Positions 1 to 12,300 of a stretch of 64,000 nucleotides of DNA are shown here, in pieces. The DNA is from Diadema setosum (lineage: Eukaryota; Echinodermata; Echinoidea; Diadematoida; Diadematidae): the NCBI RefSeq assembly GCF_964275005.1, contig NC_092705.1:15651385-15715384 (forward strand), in the 5' to 3' direction. The notes below the pieces were generated by a model that had not been told where the DNA came from, did no database searches, and saw only the letters and a program-made list of their open reading frames with translations. The position numbers were made by a program, and so were the translations under genes. Within the stretch, counting starts at the first letter, position 1, and every line of letters begins with the position of its first letter.

Positions 1-2166
1 ACAATATTAGTATATCATTTTCATTAAAAATATACTGTTACCATGACAACACATTTTCCACACTGACAAAAGATTTTTTGCACATCTAGGTAATGTAGAG
101 GTAAGATGTGTCAAATTTGAAGCCAAAACGCTGTAAACAGAGAGAGTTAGGAGAATCAAAATGTTTGCATGATTTTCATTCAAAATGCACTGTTACCATG
201 GCAACACATTGTTCAACAATGATGAAATATGAAGTTTCCATATTTTTGTACTATAATGGTTGCATGTGCCAAATTTCAAGCCAAATGCTCAAAGACTGAG
301 GGAGTTACCTGTATCCACAATATTTTTGTATGATTTTCATTCAAACTATGCTGTTACCATGGCAACACAATGATAAACAATGACGAAAGGTCACTTTTGC
401 ACATCTACGTACCATAGTGGTCAGGTGTGCCAAATTTCAAGCGAAATGCTCAAAGACTGAGGGAGATGGCTGAATTCACATGCTTTTTGGTGAAAAAATG
501 TTACCATGGCAACGTATTGTGCAACAATAATGACAGATTAAGTTTGAACATCTATATGCTATAGTGCTCACATGTGCAAAATTTCAAGCCAAATGCTCAA
601 AGACTGAGGGATTTAACTGAATCTACAATATTTCTGCACGATTTTCATTCAAAATATACTGTTACCATGGCAACACATTGATCAACAATGACAAAAGACT
701 ATGTATGCTTATCTACGTACTATAGTGGTCACATGTGCCAAATTTCAAGCTTAATGCTCAAAGACTGAGGTAGTTACCTCATCCACAATATTTTTGTATG
801 CATTTAGGTGAAAAGATGCTGTTACCAAGGCAACGCATTGTTCATCACTGACGAAAGATTAAGTTTGCACATCTATATGCTACAGTGGTTGCATGTGCCA
901 AATTTCAAGCCAAATGCTCAAAAAGTGAGGGAGTCAACTGAATCCACAATATTTTTGTATGATTTTCATTCAAAATATGCCGTTACCATGGCAACATATC
1001 GATCATCACTGACGAAATATTACGTTTACACATCTAAGTACCACAGTGGTCCTGTGTGCCAAATTTCTGGTTAAATGCTTGAAGACTATTGAAGTTAGCT
1101 GAATCCACAATATTTTTGCATGTTTTTTCGTTTAAAAAAATCTGTTACCATGGCAACGCATTGCTCACCACTAACGAAAGATTAAGTTTGCACATCTATA
1201 TACTATAGTGGTCATGTGTGCCAAATTTCAAGTCAAATGCATTAAGACTGAGGGAGTTAACTGAATCCACAATATTTTCGTATGATTTTCATTTAAACTA
1301 TGCTGTTACCATGGCAACACATTGATCAACAATGATGAAAGAGCCAGTATGCACATCTCCCTACCATAGTGGTCACATGTGCCAATTTTCAAGCCAAATG
1401 CTTGAAAACTGGAGGAGTTAGGCTAATCCACACATTTGTGTATGATTGGTAAAAAAAAAAACTACTGTTGCCATGGCAACATATTTACTAACACATACAT
1501 CAAAGGTGTTTTGCACAAATATACATTACATTGATTGCATATCCCAAATTCAAACTGAATTTCTACAAAACTGAGAGAGCAGTGCAATTCACAACATTTT
1601 GTAAGATTTTTATGAAAATCTCCCGTTGCCATGGCAACGCATTATGCAATACTAACGAAAAAGGTGTCTTGCACATCTACCTTTGATAGCGGTCACACAT
1701 ACCAAATTTGGGGTCAATTGCTCAAAAAATGAGAGAGGAGTTTGATCCACAACATTTTCTAAGATTTTTTAAAAATTTGCTGTAGCCATGGCAACTCATT
1801 TTGCAATACTAACGAAAAAGGTGTCTTGCACATCCACCTTTGATAGCGGTTACACATGTTAAATTGGGGGTTAATTGCTCAAAAAAATAGAGAGTAGTTT
1901 GACCCACAAGTTTTTACGAAAATATGCCGTTGCCATGGCAACGCATTATGCAATACTAACGAAAAAGGTGTCTTGCACATCTACCTTTGATAGCGGTCAC
2001 AAATGCCAAATTTGGGGTCAATTGCTCAAAAAATGAGAGAGGAGTTCGACCCACAAGATTTTGCAACGGACCGACCACCCAATCGACCAACCAACCGACC
2101 GGCCACCCGACCTCAGAGTGATTCCTATATACCCCCCTACACACTTATTGTGTGGGTGGGGGTATA
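1..2166. repeat. ~160-bp tandem satellite with an X-box palindrome in every unit
   Basis: A head-to-tail array runs in from the window edge. I count 13 units, anchored on the 14-bp motif GTTACCATGGCAAC or its variant GTTGCCATGGCAAC at 37, 192, 353, 500, 661, 821, 982, 1144, 1305, 1467, 1625, 1782 and 1929. Spacing is 147-162 bp, mostly 160-162. Between motifs the units share phrases such as CACATCTATAT, GTGCCAAATTTCAAG and CAAAGACTGAGGGAG. Units from about 1467 onward form a diverged subfamily with the fully palindromic GTTGCC version and a CGAAAAAGGTGTCTTGCAC phrase. After the last unit there is a GACC-rich minisatellite (2068-2112) and a terminal hairpin (2128-2166). No coding potential; short reading frames across the array are incidental. 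Confidence 0.9.
2128..2166. other. Terminal hairpin of the X-box satellite
   Basis: TATACCCCCCTACACAC (2128-2144) pairs with GTGTGGGTGGGGGTATA (2150-2166) at 15 of 17 positions around a 5-nt loop. It marks the right edge of the satellite and follows a GACC-rich stretch, the same order seen at the end of the repeat at 7436-9312. Confidence 0.7.
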
Positions 2167-3028
2167 AAAACCACTACAACAACTCTTGGAGTGGTCCCAT
2201 GCGAGGAATAGATTGTTGTATGGAAAATGAGTAGAAGCTAAAACATTTCTATAGATTTGTGAACGGACGCATAATTCAAAACTGGTGTTGTTTGCGTTAT
2301 GGACCTACGAAAAAATGTACTTTCACCGAAGCCCAACACCGTTATGTCCGAGATCTGCCACCTGCTGATTATCTTAACAAGTTCAAATTGTACATATAGA
2401 GGGTGCAAGAATTGATAAAATTTATTATAAGTGCACGCAAGATCTTTCCACTTAAATTCAAAAAAAAAATGCAACTCTTGAACCTTTGAAGTAACCTTTG
2501 AAGATATTCTTGGTCCCCCCCCCCCAAAAAAAAAAAAACGAACAACAAACAAACAAACAAACAAACAAACATACACACAAAAAAAAAATCCGTATTTGGC
2601 ACAATTGTGAATGAAGTATACAAGGAAATATTTACAAATAGTCAATGTCGCAGTGCACGTGCACCTGCTCTACAAATGGAGGGGTGTAGTCATAAGCAAA
2701 GGGGTTAATTTTGTATGAATTCACAGCAAATGACGTAAATGTATATCAAGGAATTTGTAATTTGTAACTATTCAGGAAAGAGATGCATTACTGAAAAAAA
2801 AAAAAAACACCGAGGATAATATAGCAAACACAAGTCAAAGATCGAGGATGTATCGGTGCGACATAAAAAGTTTTCATTGAATATCATACTTCCACGAATT
2901 ATTACGAATTGGTTCGCTAGAACTTCTTAGCAGTCAGGTAGGATGTCAAATATTTGTGAAGCGAGAGAGACAATAGGAAAAAATTTTACATCCTGCTCAT
3001 TTATATTCTAGCTGGAAATGTAGAAAGT

Positions 3029-4086
3029 CTTTAAAGGGGGTATCTCACTGAGCGGCGAACGTTTGCGAACGTAGCGAATTTGGGATTTCGCCAGGGTTCG
3101 TAAAGGGTTGCAAAAGGTTCGTTAACAGTCGCAAGAAAGTTCGGAAACGGTTTTAATTGTCGCAAACAGTTTTTCTTGTCGCAAAGAAATTTTGAACATG
3201 TTCAAAATTTCTTTGCGCACCTTTGCGAATTTGTATTTTCGCTAACAGTTGCAAACATTCGCAAAACACTCGTAAGAATTTGCAAACGGTCGTAACACGG
3301 TGTCGCTAACATTTTTGTTTGATTCGCCACTGCTAGCGAACAAGTAACCATATGATAAGGTTTATATATAAAAGCTTCTGAAACAGACAAGGTTCCACTC
3401 TAAGAAAGTTCTCGAAGCTCTTGACATCTCCATCATGATTGTAATTGCTGCAAAGGCTTTTCATATTGACCAAAGTCTGTCCTCTCCAACAACCACTCTC
3501 TGACCCAAACAGTGTTTCTTTTCTTCTTCCTTTCTTGTTTTTCTTTATTTTCTTTCTCTTAATCTGCACAATAGCTGTAGCAGCAGCCTGACAAAGCAGC
3601 TCTTCAAGGATAGCAACACGTTGAGCCTCTTCTTGGCAGAAATTTATTTCCATATACTGGAAATCCATCTTGAACGGTTGTCACAAGAGATCTGAATTCA
3701 GGGGAAAGTTTTACGTTCGTTTTATGGGTCTGACTATACATAATCGCCTGGTAATTATCTAGGTCCAAGAACATTCGCAAATTGTCGCAAAGAATTTGCA
3801 AACAGTTGCTAATATTTGCAAAATTGTCGCTAACATTTGCAAAATTGTCGCTAACATTTATATAGCTAACATTCGATAATAGTCGCCACCTGTGTTTCGC
3901 AAACACTTTCGCAAACATTCGCTGAAGTGTTGCTAATTGTCGCTAAACATCGCTAAAAGTCGCTAACTGTCGCTAATGGCAGAAGCGAACTTTGATTTTT
4001 CGCAAACATTCGTCAGAAAAGTTGGCGAATCTCATATTCGCTACGTTCGCAAACGTTCGCCGCTCAGTGAGATACCAGCTTTAAAG
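3029..4086. mobile_element. Non-autonomous inverted-repeat DNA element, 8-bp target duplication
   Basis: The 8-bp sequence CTTTAAAG flanks both ends (3029-3036 and 4079-4086). Inside it the termini are inverted: left GGGGTATCTCACTGAGCGGC, right complement CTGGTATCTCACTGAGCGGC, and the match continues through GAACGTTTGCGAACGTAGCGAAT. The ~1.04-kb interior is built from variants of TTGCAAACAGTCGCTAAC and TTCGCAAACATTCG, in opposite orientations in the two halves, around a unique core at about 3350-3770. No transposase reading frame is visible. An 8-bp duplication fits hAT- or P-like elements, but the terminal bases are not a standard hAT end, so the superfamily is open. Confidence 0.75.
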
Positions 4087-4391
4087 TTAGCACGATGTCA
4101 TTATCAAAGAAGTTATCTTGAAGTCGTTTATCGTTCATGACCCCTCCTTTTTTTTTGGGGGGGGGGGGGGAATCCATGAATTGTCTAATGTTATCATTAA
4201 AAAAAGCCAAAAATGATTGGTAACAATATCACTCCGCTGGAGTGACAGAACTGCCTCCCTAATGCCACACCTGTTCAAATGCAGATCATCCTTGTCGTTG
4301 AGATGGCGCTGTCCATTGAGCGGCATCATTACTGATAATATAATATTGTATTGAATTGAATGTCAATAAATAGAGATGAAAACGAGTGTGA

Positions 4392-4394
<3 letters not shown>

Positions 4395-4444
<50 letters not shown>
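4395..4444. repeat. (GT)n microsatellite
   Basis: About 25 uninterrupted GT units. Reading frames through it (poly Cys-Val) are artefacts. Confidence 0.95.
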
Positions 4445-4445
<1 letters not shown>

Positions 4446-4615
4446 CGTATGGGTCATTGCATGTGCTGGGCTGTGCATACAGATGCGTGCGTGTCGGTGT
4501 TGGGGGTGTACGTTTGTGTGTATGCGTGATTATGTCTGCATAATTTTAAAATGCTAGTCCAAGCTAATAAAATTCGAAGTAAGTTTTTCCTTGAATTTGT
4601 TCCATGCGTTCTTAG

Positions 4616-4616
<1 letters not shown>

Positions 4617-4662
<46 letters not shown>
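4617..4662. repeat. (AT)n microsatellite
   Basis: About 23 AT units, 170 bp after the GT array. Confidence 0.95.
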
Positions 4663-4666
<4 letters not shown>

Positions 4667-5107
4667 ATTTTATCTCCTTTGCGGCTTACTCCCCATGTCA
4701 TTCAAAGTTTGAGTTGACAGAAAATTATATGTTCCCCCTTCATTTCCCCACTACGGTTTTGTTTGAGAATAGAAAGAGAAACAAGAGAACGTTAACTTAC
4801 TTCTGCTATTTCATTCATGTCTCTCTTTGCGTTAAATTGGTTTTTTTTTTTTAATCATTGTTATCTTGAGGGGCATTTGCAAACGAATTTCAACTTGTCA
4901 ATTTCTGCAACTTTTACGTTTCTTCTTTGGAGGACAAAAGCGAATGTGTTTAATCATGCGTAAAGTTTCCCTTTGTACAAACCTACCATGTTGATAGCCA
5001 TATAAATAACCTTTAATCATTATGAAAATGCTATATGACACGATAATATTTATCTTAATCTAGTATCTTAAAGAAAAATATATGAACTGGAAAAAGTGTT
5101 TTTATAG

Positions 5108-5140
5108 GTTTTGTTTTGTTTTGTTTTTTGTTTTTTTGTT

Positions 5141-5172
<32 letters not shown>

Positions 5173-5370
5173 TGGTTTTTTTTTCCGCTGGGTGCATTTT
5201 AACCTTCCGGCCACGAGTTTGCGAGTTTTTAACAAATAAACCCTTCTAATAAAGAGGATAATGATGATGATGATAATAATAATAATACTAATAACAATAC
5301 TACTACTACTAATAATAATAAGAAGAAGAAGAACAATAATAATAATAAAAATAAAAAGAATAATAATACA
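5108..5370. repeat. (TTTTG)n then (AAT/AAG)n simple repeats
   Basis: A TTTTG-type run at 5108-5180 is followed, after a short unique stretch, by AAT, ACT and AAG trinucleotide runs at 5267-5370. No gene is visible from 4400 to 6100. Confidence 0.85.
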
Positions 5371-6109
5371 TTAAATCGAACAAGTTCATAAATGGGACGA
5401 ATACTTCTTAACGAAAATGGGTAAACCTGAATTTTATACTGCGAGAATCACTCTCAGAAATCAATCTTATCGCATGCATTAATAGCGATTTCTCAACATG
5501 AGTTTTGTATGTCTTGCCCCATACAATCCAATGATTAAGGTATGATAGTACAATGTATTACAAACTGTTTTGCATTGTATATAAATAACTTTTTTTTTTC
5601 TAGGTACAAGTGTATGAAGTTTACTATAATAATTTGGATAACACTCCAACACATTTTGATATTCTCGAAGATATACTTTCAATGTGGAACTCAAGAGACT
5701 CATGGATAAGAATTCATGTACCAAGCAAATTCATAATTTGAGTTAATTTTGAGTTCCTTCTTTGGACTGATAATTCTTTTCTTTTATTAATCTGCTTTTG
5801 TATCGGGATCTCCTGATGAGTAACATTTGGAATGGTTACGAAACGTAGGTACAATAATTATTTCAACACCTCACGTGCAATTCAAGGAGATCCTGCCTTC
5901 TTGTAACAGCAGATAAAGGATTGGCATCCACTTCTGGAGCGCATGACAACCTAGAGGCAAGAGAAATCTGAACCACAATAATCATTAGAATGCTAGTCAG
6001 CCTGAATTTGTTTCGTACAGAAAAAAAAAAATCCAGAGATAAATGAAATCAGATTGCAACTTTTTCAGTCGTCTTGTACAATACGTGTATAATCTAAGTT
6101 GGCGCCACT

Positions 6110-6830
6110 GTCCTTTAATTGGTTCAGTTCTTATCTCCATTGCAGAAGACAGTCTGTGAACATCGATGGAAGTGTGTAAGGTCGAGGAGGCCTTCCTGAT
6201 GACCTGTGGCATTCCACAAGATTCGGTCATCGGACCTATACTCTTTACACTCTACACTTCCCCTCATGAGAATGTAGCACGTCAACATGGTTTGGAACTC
6301 TACTTCTACGCAGTCAACGCCCATGACTCTCGGCAATAATTATGTGGAATTTGATCCAAGAGTGACAACTGAAGAAACAGCAGCAGCTAGAGGATGACCC
6401 TGTGCCTGCTAAAGATCCGACAATGCATGGTGGAAGTACTTCATGAAACTCAATGACAAGACTGAATGCCTCATATTTCTTCAGTGACAACTGAAGAAAC
6501 AGCAGCAGCTACGAGGATGACCTGTGCCTGCTAAATATCCGACAATGCATTGTGAAGTACTTCATGAAACTCAATGACAAGACTGAATGCCTCATTATTT
6601 CTTCTCCACAAATGAGGAACAAGATTGTCTCCATGGAGTTTCAGGTCTGTGATGTGTCTGTCTCTCCTGCAGACATTAGCGTCCTTAACCTTGGGGTCTA
6701 CTTTGACCAGGCTATGAAAATAGATAGGCAAGTTTCGCAGGTATGCCGGAATGCTTACTTCCACCTTCGTAGCAATGCAGCTATTAGACCTCTGCCTACG
6801 GGGACAACAGCAGAAAGCCTCAAATGAAAA
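6110..6830 (+). mobile_element. Degenerate LINE reverse-transcriptase fragment
   Basis: Translation shows reverse-transcriptase blocks in order. A CGIPQDSVIGPILFTLYTS-like block lies at 6205-6262 (canonical GVPQGSVLGPxLFxLY). A decayed catalytic block follows, where YADD is expected but the frame reads YAVN. The segment KYFMKLNDKTECLIISSP...LNLGVYFDQAMKID...CRNAYFHLRSNAAIRP (about 6548-6800) matches the post-catalytic thumb of L2/CR1-type LINEs. A 122-bp direct duplication lies at 6361-6482 and 6483-6604. Frame is lost more than once and both ends are truncated, so this is a dead copy. The clade call is tentative. Confidence 0.75.
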
Positions 6831-7435
6831 GAGATAGAAACGTGTACACACAAACACGCACAACACACACACACACACACACACACGCACGTTATTTACA
6901 TGATCATATCATACATTGTGCCATGCAAAAATATCTGGAAAGTTCTAAACTACTGAACAATGAAAAAGGAAAAGATGATACCTGTAAAGGATAAAAATGA
7001 ATGATGCTGCTTGGCACTGCCTGGAAACCAGAAAAATTTCCTTCAGTGACAGAAATTTGTGAGTGAATCAATAATCTCCATCTGTTCTCATTTTATAAAA
7101 TATGTTGTGAGCGGAAAAGTGAGATGACATGTCCATAACTACACGTATCTTCAAATCATTTTAAGTATAGCATACAAACATTACACGAGCAAACACATAT
7201 GCAATCACCAACTTTGCAATCTAGCAATTTATTCATATTTTGTTCATGTAAGAAAAATATAGATTTTTTTTTTTATAGATGTCACTGTACAGAAACATTT
7301 GTGTAAAATATTCAAACACTAGTACTGATGAAATGATAAGTTTACATGGAGTTTAGCTTAGTAAGTCACTAAACATCTAAACATCTAAACACAAAATGAC
7401 TGCTAACTTGATGTGATAGCAGCATTATTAACTAG

Positions 7436-9312
7436 AAATGTCGCTACGGCGACTGGTGTATACCTCCGCCATAATGCATGGTTCTCCTAATAGGTCTATA
7501 GTACAATGTCTTGACATTGTGTGATGACAGTTTCACACAATTGGCAAAATATTAAAATGACAGGTTTGCCACAAATGTGCTGAATGTTCACTTTCCTAGA
7601 ACTAGGTTCAATTGGATGAATGATTAAAACGTCAGAGTGCAGGTATTTGGGGGAATTTATGATTTTTACTTGACTTTTGACCCTTTTATAAGTTTATGCA
7701 TTGAGTAATTTTCAATTTCATGATAATACCTTGAGTTACTTTTGAGATATGGAGGAAGAAGTGCAATTTAGCACTTTCACTTGACCTTTGACCTTTTGAC
7801 CTTTGACCTTTTGGAAAGAAACTTCCCACAGAATATATATTGGGTTATACATGCATACATCAAGGTTAAAAAAATCCTTCAGGCATTGCATAAATATAAG
7901 GAAAGTAGTGATATTTTGAGGAGTTGACCTTGAACTTTGACCCCTGACCTTTGACCCATGACCCCCAACTTCCCTAGATAATCACTGCCCATTGGTACAT
8001 GTATATATACTAAGTTCCATGACGATACCTTGAACCATTTGCGAGATATGGAGAACTAGAAATGTCGCTACGGCGACTGGTGTATGCCTCCGCCATAATA
8101 CATGGTTCTCCTAATAGGTCTATAGTACAATGTCTTGACATTGTGTGATGACAGTTTCACACAATTGGCAAAATATTAAAATGACAGGTTTGCCACAAAT
8201 GTGCTGAATGTTCACTTTCCTAGAACTAGGTTCAATTGGATGAATGATTAAAACGTCAGAGTGCAGGTATTTGGGGGAACTGATGATTTTCACTTGACTT
8301 TTGACCCTTTTACAAGTTTATGCATTGAGTAATTTTCAAGGTATTGAGAAAAAGTATAATTTCAGTATCAAATGGTAAAATAGTATTATCGAAACCTGGC
8401 CTTTGACCTTTGACCCCACAGTTCCAAAGAGAATCACTGTTAGGTAGAACATGCATAAATATGTAAGTTTCATGACAATACCTTGAGTTATTTTTGAGAT
8501 ATGGAGGAAAAAGTGCAATTTAGCACCTTCACTTGACCTTTGACCTTTTGACCTTTGACCTTTTGGCAAGAAACTTCCCACAGAATATATATTGGGTTAT
8601 ACATGCATACATCAAGTTTTAAAAAAATCCTTCAGGCACTGCATAAATATAAGGAAAGTAGTTATATTTTGAGGAGTTGACCTTGACCTTTGACCCCTGA
8701 CCTTTGACCCATGACCCCCAACTTCCCTAGATAATCACTGCCCATCGGTACAAGCATATATACTAAGTTCCATGAAGATACCTTGAACCATTTGCGAGAT
8801 ATGGAGAAAAACATGAAATTTCAATTTTTTTTTCACAAAATAACCTGTGACCTTTGACCTTTGACCCTGTGACCCTAAAATCCACACAAAGTATCATCCC
8901 CCAAGGATATACCCTCATACCAAGTTTGATGCAAAACCACCACACGGTTCTTGAGATATCGACAAAAACAAAACGGGACGGACAGACGTACAGACGTACG
9001 GACGGACGTACGGACGGACGGACGGACAGACGGACGACCCGAAAACATAATGCCTCCGGCCACTTCGTTGGCGGAGGCATAAAAACATGAAATTTCAACC
9101 TTTTTTTTACAAAATAAATTGTGACCTTTGACCTTTGACCCCGTGACCCTAAAATCCAAACAAAGTATAATCCCCCCAGGACATACCCTCATACCAAGTT
9201 TGATGCAAAACCACCTCACGGTTCTTGAGATATCGACAAAAACAAAACGGGACGGACGGACGGACGACCCAAAAACATAATGCCTCCGGCCACTTCGTCG
9301 GCAGAGGCATAC
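7436..9312. repeat. Nested repeat with many TGACCTTTGACC motifs and hairpin ends
   Basis: One copy starts at 7436 (AGAAATGTCGCTACGGCGAC) and is cut off where a second near-identical copy starts at about 8058. The second runs to a terminal hairpin at 9050-9080. A partial third (9082-9312) repeats the last ~230 bp of the unit. Each copy carries clusters of TGACC half-sites, many arranged as TGACCTTTGACC (about 7780-7810, 7920-7965, 8398-8425, 8535-8565, 8678-8720, 8845-8875, 9120-9150). A GACGGACG minisatellite follows (8976-9040), then a hairpin in which ATGCCTCCGGCCA pairs with TTGGCGGAGGCAT. TATGCCTCCGCCA occurs near the left end (about 8085) and inverted at the right end. No coding capacity. 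Confidence 0.8.
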
Positions 9313-9355
9313 AAATGCTGGGTGTATAATCCTTTGGCCTTCGGCTCAGGTGAGT

Positions 9356-12300
9356 TAAAAATGACACATTTTCTTCAATTTTTCTTCCTTTTTCTGACAT
9401 ATTTGTTACATTACAAATCAGCAGCTGTGATCTTACAAATTTCATTTGTTAGAGGGAAACAAACTGAAAAAATTCACACCTCAGCTTTCACTCCTCTACT
9501 TAATAATCTCTTGCTTTAAAAATGACACTATAATATCTATACACTGTATTTCAATGATTCCTGCTAAGTATCACATCAAAAAAGTTACAAGGATCATAGT
9601 TACAGCATTGTAATTACTACATATGATGTCATGAAAATGTTTACAAATATCTCCTCAATGCTTAGGAATAAACATTTTGTAACAATTTTGGGCCTTTTAA
9701 TGTGCACCTAATTGGTTAATAAACTCGGACTTTACAATCTAAGGTCTTACTTTCAATGTGAATATGTACTATACAATGCCATACATTCACCGAGTCAAAC
9801 TATTTACAATTCCGGATTTCCCATCAATTTCAGGAGATGTTAAATTTGCAATTACAGTATGGAACAGAGAAATGCATGCTTGCACATTATATTTTTGTTT
9901 GTCTTTAAATTAGTGAATAGCACCTGACTTGCCACAAATTTTCAAACTTGCAAACTATTTGGCATAATATGCAGTAACCGATACCAACTTACGCAGGACT
10001 CACGACCTGGCACACTACTTGTTAAAGACCAATTCGGTTTGGCATGGACCTAATATACAAGGATATTCATCGTATCGTTAATTAATTCATGCACCTGTAC
10101 ATCTCAAAAGCCCCACAAAGACATTTTTAGCATGCTTCACTCCTTTGATCCCATGATCTTCACCGCCAGCAAGCCGGGAGAACAACAAGACAGATTCAAG
10201 AAATCTTAAACTATATGCGCAGAAGAAAATAACTCACAAAAATCAAGTAAAATGGATGTGCAGTTGTGGTGTATGTTAGGAAATCATGCCTCAAACAATT
10301 TCGCTTGGGAGAAGCAGGCAGTTTTTAAAAGAAAGCTAACATTTTGGCAGAATGATTGTCATTTGTGATCTCAATATTTCACTTTTCCGCAGCTTATTCC
10401 AGAGCAAAAAGGGATGGTAATGGTGGAGAACAGGTATATCTTGCCATCAGGCAAGGTCTTATGCGTGTGCGAAAACGTGCGAATCAGCAATTGCCCATCT
10501 TTTGACACAAAATTTGTCATGATCTCAGGTTTTGCCGCTCCTCATCATCTGTATTTATTCAAAGACATTTCCGTCTGAAAAAGGCACATCAGTGAAACAA
10601 GACTGAAATGAGGGAAACGATTCTTTTGTTAGTGACAATACATGATTACACAATCGTTATTGTCAATACACCTGAATGTACTCATTAAGATGCACATAAT
10701 CATGTGTCGGTGACGATCATTACATCAAAGAAACCATGTTAAATTAGGTCCATGGGTTTGGGTACTGTTTTTGGGTTGTTGTTGTCGTTGTTGTGTTTGT
10801 TTTGTTTTTATTTTTTTTTTCAATTTCTACCTAGGGACTTCAATTATACCTAACAAAAGATGATCTATGCACTGACATAGCAATACACCTAGCTCATTGT
10901 ATAACCCATTGAAAGTGACTGTTCTTTGGAAGTCCCCCAGTTATGGCCCCCATAAGTTACAGTGCTCTAAAGTTAGATTCGCCTATACAGCTGTACTAAC
11001 ACTGAATAGTTTGTGGTATTTTCTTGCTCAAATTACATTTAAGATCTTCCTTTTGAGATCTAAGGAAACGATGCCTTTGCTGTAAAAGAGATCCCTAAAC
11101 TTTTCGAACACAAATTACAAGCACAGGGCGTGTCAGAGAATGCTGTGTTCATGACAGCATTATGACAGATCTTGATACATGAAATATGGGGGATGGGACA
11201 TTTGAAGAACTGTGAAACAAAAAATGGGATTTAAGATTATACCTCTATCAACATTTTATAATGAACAATAGCCAAAGAAAGAAAAACAAAATGCAACTAG
11301 CTGATTGCACAAACTTCTGGCAACTACATATCAGTATTCACTTCCCTAACTTTCATTAACAGAAACACTTGACTCTAAATTGAAAGCTTGCCTTCACAAT
11401 CTCTGAGAACTATAGCTTTTTTGCAGGTTTGTTTTCTTCTTTTTTTTTGTTGAGAGAAGTTGCAAGCTACACGGATAGTTCACAGGAGATGTAGCAACTC
11501 CTCATTCTGAAAGGAGTACTTTCTGAACAGTCAACAATACATGTATTATCCAGTCAACCTTGCCTAAGTTGAATTTATCTGAACTGAAGAAATGGCTTTG
11601 ACTTAGAGAGAAAATTTGACTTACGAGGAATTAAAATCAATAGAATAAAAGAGAAGAGACCTTGCAAAGACCTTCAACTTGGCAATCATTTGACTTATTT
11701 GAGGTTGACTTAAGAAAGGTTGACTGTGCTTTTTTATGTTAGTAAGATGCTTTTGCCTTTCATGAATTCCACACTATTTACATTTAATGTCTTCAAGTTT
11801 ATACAAGTCAATATTTGCAGGTCAAAATAAAAATAGAACAAAGCACGTAAATGGTAAACACATGCATAGCTCTACCTGTAAATGTACTGTACAGTCAAAA
11901 CAATCTTTTGTTAATCTTATTCAAATTGCAATTTTGCAGAGCAAATTTTGCAGTATTTCACATTATTCTTAAGATTATTACTATTACTATTTACAACCAA
12001 GGAGGTATCATTACTCCTTGACACAACTATTGCTCATTTATGATTGCAGAAAGCACTTGGCAAAAAATGGCACTATCAATGCCCAATTATCACTGGATTA
12101 TTTAGGTCTTGGATGATTTTGTTTAACTATGTCATAAAGAAGCTAATGTGGAGCAGACATGGTTCAATATTTATGATATATGTATGTATATACAGCAAGA
12201 TTTCGACTTAAGTGGCTTTTTCAACAAATAATGTATTGGTGGCCCAGACAGGGCTACCAAACAATGTTTGAATGTGTACATTGTATTATCTTATTTGTTC

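Noticed and set aside
4207-4329. Minus-strand frame with DDLHLNRCGIREAVLSL, recalling the D-x-x-HLN-x-x-G end of SGNH hydrolase/esterase domains found in some retroelements
   Set aside because: Too short and isolated to support; no other esterase block is visible nearby.
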